This document shows, piece after piece, positions 58,028 through 64,000 of a stretch of 64,000 bases of DNA (its first letter is position 1; every line of letters begins with the position of its first letter). Source of the stretch: Atherix ibis. Its lineage: Eukaryota > Arthropoda > Insecta > Diptera > Athericidae. The stretch is from the NCBI GenBank assembly GCA_958298945.1, contig OY282605.1, positions 29,242,811 to 29,306,810 of the forward strand, read 5' to 3'. The notes under the pieces are model-generated. The model was not told the DNA's origin and made no database searches. It was given only the letters and a program-made list of their open reading frames with translations. Made by a program: the position numbers and the translations under genes.

Positions 58028-59127
58028 TAGATATATTATAAAAGGTCGTATTTGTATAGCTTAAAATTTACTATTTTATAATGTGGATGCTGATTTTCGA
58101 ACAACTGACCATGAAGTGCGTATAAAATACGAGAATTGGGCAATAAAAGTTGATATTCGAATAAATTTCCGTCAGCGATTAGGCTTATTTCACGCTTGGA
58201 ATGAATATGTTAATAATTAAAATTATCATCTATGCGGCTCTAAGAAGCCACAAGTGATTTTATCCGCAAAAATTGACTGTCTGATGTGCATTTGGTTTCG
58301 AAGGTATCAGCGGCTCCTATTTCTTCGAAAATGAACAAGAGCAGATCGTTACTGTCAAGTCTGAGTGGTATGGCCGTGTGATAACCGAATTTTTTTTGGA
58401 CTTGAATTTAAAATTTTTTATCTGGACCATAAAACGCCATTACAAACAACACTTTAGAGCATTTAAAAGCCAATGTTCAACTAATAATGGTCAAATTGTA
58501 GCACGAAATTCGGAAAAAAAATCAATCAAAAGGATTAAGTCCTGCAAGAAATCTCATGGGAATTATTTGAGTCTACATATACATATAATGGCATAATTAA
58601 TGTAATATAATAAAATAAATTTTTTATCACAGTTTGAATTTTAACATAATTTTATTCAATTTTACATTCCATATTCCAAATTGGATATCCATTTAAAAAT
58701 GCTGTTGAACAAATTTTTATATTAAAAACGATTTTTTTTAAATAATTTTATAAAAATATTTAGAAACAAATTATGTATTTGTCAAAAAAAGTATATTTAT
58801 CAATATTATGATCGAAATAATAAATTTCTATCATAATCTATCAGAGAATATTAACTTGCACGTAAAGAAGACGAAAGAAAATTGATTGTGCACGAGAACA
58901 TTTCAATATTTTTTTTTGATAAACCATTCAATAAAGTCTTCATATTATAATGTCTAGCAATAAATCACATAATTTTCAATATTTATGTTAAAAGAAGAGA
59001 AATTTTTGTTGTTGTTGCATTCAATGTAATAAATTTACCACGTGGAAAGAGTCTATCATGTCTTATCCATTGAGCCTGCCTAGAAAATTGCGGAAGAAAA
59101 AATAATGTCCAGAAAGAAGACATCGTA

Positions 59128-59236
59128 CGAACAAAGTGTAAGCAGATCAGAATAAAATGTGTTACGAAGTTGCAGACCCTGAAGCGATCCTAGCTAGATG
59201 CGGCAAGGACGAGAGCAGTAATAACGAGATACAAAT
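59128..59236 (+). repeat. Source copy of a 109-bp dispersed duplication
   Basis: Matches 61,911-62,019 in the same orientation at 106 of 109 positions without gaps, 2,783 bp away. The match starts at CGAACAAAGTGTAAGC and ends at GATACAAAT. This copy sits in unique sequence and the other inside a tandem array, so this one is likely the source. Confidence 0.93.
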
Positions 59237-59394
59237 TAATAGACAAGCACACGACATGGTTCGCATTATCAACACCACCTGCTGTTACCTAGAAAGCAGA
59301 GCTCGTAAACTGTTCGCTGTTTTCACCTTTACCATAAATTTCCATCAAGATTTTCTCAAGAGGAGCATCCACCATCTAGACATAGCGTACAAAG
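59157..59394 (+). CDS. Unrecognised open frame with possible splice donor
   Basis: An ATG at 59,157 in a reasonable context (AAAATG) opens a 91-codon frame starting MCYEVADPEAILARCGKDES. The composition is balanced, with two Cys near TTCCYLE and a basic C-terminal part. At 59,391-59,396 AAAG-GTAAAA would serve as a splice donor, ending a 238-bp exon. A near-identical 109-bp copy of its first part lies at 61,911-62,019. Two of the three differences there are silent in this frame and the third is Val/Ala. I recognise no family. Plus-strand orientation would make it a nested gene inside fz, a pseudogene or a mobile-element piece. Confidence 0.25.
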
Positions 59395-60639
59395 GTAAAA
59401 AGGACTCGGATTATAAGAAAATAATACTATAATAAGGAACTTCTTGTACAGGACGGAAGGCAACCGAGACAAACAACAGACAAAAGGTGGGATTCATCAA
59501 GACAAGTAAATATAAACCGAAAGGCATGAACACGATAGGAGAATGGAGTTGGAAGGAACAGGATGTGAATTATCAGAAAATACAAATAATACGTGAAAAA
59601 GCAGAAGAATTTTCCGAGGATTAAATTGTTGCTTTTAGTTAGAGAGGAGCGTACACGTTACTGATAAGTAAAAAGCCGAAACACGAAACACGTGAAATTT
59701 ATGGCAGACACTTTGGCGGCTCACAGGGGTCGGCACTAATAGACGACAATGTCTGTTGGCACTCGAATACGTCTAGAACGAATGCACTCAGCTAATAATA
59801 TTATCGTCACTTTAATTTAATGATTTTTATACGTACCCCCCCCCCCCCCTCTCACCTGGGCGAGAGTGTTGCGAACTTAAAAATCCGATTCTCTTCAGAT
59901 GATTTGTACTCTTTGGCCGGGTAGGATCCTAACAATAAAAGGGTGAAAAATGTCGTTTAAAACTACCAAGGATCAGGTGGGGAAATTGTGATACCTTGCC
60001 TACTAACAGTGGTCTTTAATTGCATTGAATTCGATTACGTTCATTTCCGGTTGATTTTTTTCTTTTTGCTGTTTTTCTTTAAGATACAACAGAAAAATTG
60101 TAAAAAAGGATGCGAAAAAAAAATTAAATAAGACTTGAAAAGATTTAATGTCATTTGAAGTGCCAACACTTTATGTGTTGATTGGCGATGCGCCAGAAAG
60201 CCAAATGTTACCGGGTCGATAATCAACGATATTCCTGAATGGCAGTGACAGCCGCAAAACATTTGCGGAAAGTGGCAAAAGTTTATCGAGCAGAGAAGAA
60301 AGTTGTACGATTATGCGGGATCGTGTTCTTGGAAACTTTTCTGACGTTGATAAATGAAAATAATTTCCATTTTGAAGAATTTGGGTTAGTTTGGAAGTTA
60401 GCATTTGCTCTGGCACGCCTTAACGTGTCGAAGAAATTCCAACTACTCGCATCACAGCCACGATACTAATAGTCGAGTACGCCTAAATAACGATAATGAT
60501 AAATACACTCGTACAAATAGGAAGTCCAACCCAGACCAAGAACCCGCACTATTCGTATCAGAATCGACTGGGATGGAAAATAAGTCCAGACCTCAAGTTG
60601 TCTTTGGTCTTTTTTCATGGGAGCGTGCAGTGTATAGGC

Positions 60640-60905
60640 AATCAAGAAGACAGTTTACATGGGCTACCGTAACCGATGATGATTTATCGATTATCCGTAA
60701 TGATTTATTGTCTTCTTGTATCGATACAGTAATGAGTTGGCAGCTGCCGACTCGCAAATCATAACAAGACCGAATTGGAATGTTCCTCCCACAATAGACG
60801 ATACGAAATTGTTGCTCATCGCTTATCTCATGTTAATCGATTATCCTTGTTGCGTGACTTTTCACATCCACTATCCTCCTCTGGTACCAATACCATCGGA
60901 GTTTC
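60640..60905. promoter_or_regulatory. Candidate intronic enhancer or promoter-like module
   Basis: Within 266 bp there are two exact copies of ATCGATTATCC (60,686-60,696 and 60,836-60,846), one TATCGATA palindrome matching the DREF element (60,719-60,726), the symmetrical E-box GGCAGCTGCC (about 60,738-60,747) and GTAATGATTTA. The sequence is balanced and unique. This is motif matching by eye and not evidence of function. Confidence 0.3.
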
Positions 60906-61534
60906 TCTATCTTTGAGGACAAATTTCAGCTTTAATTGACAAATAAACATCAACTGGAAAAAGTTTCATGGCAGTCTGACACAAATAGTCAAAAAGCTAC
61001 CCATCAAAAATGTCCTGACTTATATGCTCTTAGGAAGGACTTCTATTTAACCTCATTAGTGAATTTTGTGTTAAATTCGGCACGTGGCAAATTTCTGGTA
61101 GGCTAATCGACCCAAAAGTTTACTTTTCAACATTTTCAAGAGAAGGAAACAAATCGAATAACTTATCAAGACATAATCTACCTACATTCAATATACAAAT
61201 TCAGTAAATATGAGCGGACAAATTCAATATAAATTCTTCGTGATGTTGTCAACAAATAAAGGATGACACAAATCGTATTATTTTTGATATTAATTTAAAA
61301 AGGAAAAAATTTCGTATGAAAACTTTTCTTGTCAACTTGGGTTAAATTTCAGTTGTTAAGAAAAGAGAAAAATTCGAAAGAAAATTATAAATTAATTACA
61401 AAACTTTTCATTTTAAAAGAAAATTGAAATTTTAGAGAATTTTTTATTGTTCAAAATTAAACAAAATACATTGGAAAACAGTTCAAATTTAAAATGTCAG
61501 AGGTTATACAGTCGACATTATTTTTTTTTTGACG

Positions 61535-64000
61535 TAAGTGTGGGTTAATAGTTGCCTTGGACCTATAAATTTAGAGTATTTTTTCTAATATAAAATTTGT
61601 CCAATAATCAATCGGCTCATATTTTAATTCCTCTGCTGGGAAATGTAGCTTTCCTAGACCTAAGATCTTAGACCTACGATTTTAGACACACCCTATCTGT
61701 GAAGACCATTCATTTTTAATATGAAATTTTTCTGACTAATAGGGAAGTTAGTCATCGTCTTAATTTTTTAGGTCAATAGCCTTTTTGGACCTATAAATTA
61801 GGTCAATAGCCTTTTTGGACCTACTATTTTAGGCTATGGCAGGCTGTGGCATCAAAGTAATTTTTTAATATGAAATTTTTCTGACAGACAGTTTGACCTA
61901 ATAATGAAGACGAACAAAGTGTAAGCAGATCAGAATAAAATGTGTTATGAAGCTGCAGACCCTGAAGCGATCCTAGCTAGATGTGGCAAGGACGAGAGCA
62001 GTAATAACGAGATACAAATCTCGAATGTTTTTAATATGAAATTTTTCTGACAGACAGTTTGAACTAAAAATGAAGACTATGACTAACAGGGTAGTCGAGA
62101 TTTTTTTGTCAAAAAATTCGGTTAATATCCTTTTAGACCTACGATTTTAGGGTATATCAGACTGTGGAATCAGAGTAATTTTTTAATATGAAATTTATCT
62201 GATCTTTAAATTTAAACTACATCCGATGTTCTATAATAAGGCCTCCTTGGCCGACTGTGAAATCAAAATTTTTGTTAAATATGAAATTTGTCTAATAGGC
62301 AGCTTGGCCTAAAAATTTAGTCTCTGCTTGACCATGAAGTTGAGGTTTTTTTAATATAAAATTTGTCTGACGTGCAGATTGATTTTTTGTTTGTCAAGAA
62401 ATTACGTCAATAGTCTTTTTGGACCTGTAATTTTAGGCTATTTCAGACTGCAAAATCAATTTTTTTTAATTATTCAATCTTTCTAATCAGCTTGACCTTA
62501 AAACGAAGATTGTTCTAATGAGAAGTTTAGATTGTTCTAGTGGACCTATAAATTTTTGCTTTTTTGGAACTACGAGTTTAGACTTCGCCTAACTTCGAAG
62601 ACTATTCATTTTTTAATATGAAATTTTTCTGACACTGTTTGAGCTAAAAGTGAAGACGATGCCTAACAGAGAAGTGGAGATTTTTTTGTCAAAAAATTGG
62701 GTCAATAGCCTTTTAGACCTACAATTTTAGGTTATGGAAGACTGTAGAATCAAAGTAATTTTTTAATATACAATTTATCTTACGTTTAAATTTAGACTAC
62801 ATCCGATAATTTTGTATATTAAATTATGCCACTCGCTACCTTGGGGACCGACGATTTTAGATGATGACCGACTGTGAATTCGAAATTTTTTTTGTACTGC
62901 AATTGGGTCCTTCGACCTATGATTTTAGACTATGTCCGTGATTTTTTATCATTTTGTACAGGATAAAAATGGTAAATGGTCAGCTTGGACTTACGAATTT
63001 AAACGATGACTGAGTGTGAGAGCGAGATAATTTTTGTAATGCAATTGGGTCAATGGTATTCTTTGAACTATAAATTTAGACTACCCCTAATTGTAAAGTC
63101 AAAAATTTTATTGTTTAATATAAACTATGTCTGAGAGGCTGCTTGACCTAAAAATTTAATCTATGCCCGACTACATAAATTGAGGATTATCGTGTATAAA
63201 ATTAGGTCAAAAGCCATATTGGATTTATGAATTTAGATAAAAAACGACTGTAAAGGCGAGATTTTGTTTTCAGGAAATTGGGTTAACAGCCTGAATGGAT
63301 CAAGAAGCCTAGAAGATGCTAGACTGTGAAGTCAAAAATGTCGGTTAATATAAATTTTTTTTGAAAAGCTCCTTGACATAAAAGTTTAGACTATGCCTGA
63401 CTATAAAGTTGGGGTTTTTTGTACATGATAAAAATGGTCTGAATGTGAGAGCGAGATAGTTTTTGTTGTGTAATTGGGTCAATAGTGTCCGTTGACTTCG
63501 CCAATTGTAAAGCCAAAAATGTTGTTGAATATGAAATTTGTCTGATAGGCAGCATGACCTAAAAATTTAGACTAGGCCCTACTGTAAAATTGAGGTACGT
63601 ATTTAATTAAATTGGGTCGAGTCCACGTTGGATCTTAATTTTGGACTACTCAATTTTAGTTAATATTAAATTTGTCTAAGAAGCAGACTGACCTAAAAAT
63701 TAAGACTTTCACCGTCTGTGAAGTTGAGGTCTTTTTTATATGAAATTGGATTAACAACCACGTTTTACCTATAAATTAAGATGACGACTGACTGTAAAGA
63801 GAAGATTTTGTTGTCAAGAAATTAGGTCAAAACCATCCTTTGACCTATAAAATTATGAGCGACTGTAAAGTCAAAATTTTTATGAAATAAAATTTGTCGG
63901 AAATGTTGTTTCCTTCAAATTTGGGGTATTTCCAATTCAAAAGTCAGCATTTTTTTTTGGAGTGACATTTGTCAAATAGGAAGCTTGACCTTCAAATTTA
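61535..64000. repeat. About 150-bp higher-order tandem array, open at window end
   Basis: Modules recur in order but with drift: TTTTTAATATGAAATTTTTC TGAC, then a CAGNTTGACCTAAAAAT block, GAAGACGATGCCTAACAG, GTCAATAGCCTTTTTGGACC, TACGATTTTAGGCTATG and ACTGTGAAATCAAA. Starts of the AATATGAAATTT module near 61,718, 61,868, 62,032 and 62,186 give spacings of about 150-165 bp. Further on, units are shortened or reshuffled. The array continues past 64,000. A foreign 109-bp segment is embedded at 61,911-62,019. Confidence 0.9.
61911..62019 (+). repeat. Copied 109-bp segment inside the tandem array
   Basis: Near-identical to 59,128-59,236 (three substitutions, no gaps). Array sequence borders it on both sides: AATGAAGA before and CTCGAATGTTTTTAATATGA after. 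The insertion point AATGAAGAC-GA coincides with a short word also present near the source (AAGAAGACATCG), so a microhomology-driven copy is plausible. Confidence 0.93.

Larger units (their letters stand above)
56771..58690 (+). mobile_element. Tc1-like family 1 element carrying a mariner insertion
   Basis: The left end is GGGTTATTCATTTTGCGGTT then CGGAAAGTACAC. The right end is near CCAAATTGGATATCC (58,677-58,690). Removing the mariner at 56,831-58,027 and one TA joins GTCAAAAA-TA to GATATATTATAAAAGG and restores alignment with the 9.5- and 37.4-kb copies, leaving about 720 bp. Transposase pieces after the insertion include YHLCGSKKPQVILSAKI, SYFFENEQEQIVTVKSEWYG and RVITEFFLDLNL. All are shifted or interrupted. 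Confidence 0.85.
58691..61530. other. Intronic DNA with a unique island at 59.0-60.9 kb
   Basis: 58,691-59,020 and 60,950-61,530 are AT-rich. 59,030-60,930 is balanced and non-repetitive, apart from a segment copied at 61.9 kb. A run of 14 C lies at 59,836-59,849. Overlapping open frames at 60,239-60,469 and 60,405-60,764 (119 codons) show no domain that I recognise. Confidence 0.4.
15078..64000 (-). other. fz: Inferred last intron of fz, running off the window
   Basis: No further frizzled-like coding sequence was seen on the minus strand up to 64,000. The expected upstream exon would encode TM1-TM4 and the sequence just before GDVLSG. Drosophila fz is known for very long introns, so an intron of at least 48.9 kb is plausible. 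All repeats and elements at higher coordinates would then be co-transcribed in the fz precursor RNA. A short or diverged exon could have escaped me. Confidence 0.65.

Noticed and set aside
60405..60764. 119-codon plus-strand frame
   Set aside because: It overlaps another open frame and a motif-rich block, has no domain that I recognise, and composition alone does not support a gene.

Overview
This is eukaryotic DNA from an AT-rich insect genome, most likely a fly, although the order is an inference. The strongest clue is one recognisable host gene piece: the last coding exon of the Wnt/planar-polarity receptor frizzled (fz) on the minus strand at 14,545-15,077. It ends in the Drosophila-Frizzled-like tail RAQAYV. 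Nothing bacterial is present: there are no operons, ribosome binding sites, tRNA, rRNA or CRISPR arrays that I can see.

Layout. From 1 to about 14.2 kb is the 3' flank of fz. It is very AT-rich DNA holding broken Tc1/mariner elements (672-880, 4,462-5,121, 6.9-8.6 kb, 9,508-10,340, 12,148-13,025) and a 30-bp minisatellite (7.2-7.86 kb). The fz 3' UTR and exon follow. Because fz is read right to left, everything from 15,078 to the end of the window should be its last intron, at least 48.9 kb, unless an upstream exon too short or diverged for me to see lies inside.

That intron is filled with two classes of sequence. The first is a series of unrelated, AT-rich tandem arrays: 15.6-18.6 kb (about 160-bp higher-order period), 22.2-24.7 kb (18-bp unit), 26.4-26.9 kb (about 20-bp), 28.0-30.4 kb (about 30-bp), 33.8-34.6 kb (about 187-bp), 51.6-52.7 kb (about 20-bp) and 61.5-64.0 kb (about 150-bp, running off the window). 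The second is transposon debris: Jockey-type LINE fragments on both strands, one RTE-type reverse transcriptase fragment, several shortened copies of one Tc1-like family, and three distinct mariner elements. One mariner (56,831-58,027) sits, with TA duplications, inside a Tc1-like element, which gives a clear order of insertion.

Between these are islands of higher-complexity, non-repetitive sequence (18.8-21.3, 36.0-37.3, 53.9-55.6, 59.0-60.9 kb). They could be intronic enhancers, small nested genes or unrecognised elements. I found no complete, convincing second protein-coding gene. The items most worth following up are motif-dense arrays (GCCATTTT about 30 times, TGTTTAC about 25 times), a perfect 21-bp hairpin at 48.9 kb, a 109-bp near-identical segment copied from 59.1 kb into the 61.9-kb array, and three unexplained open frames.
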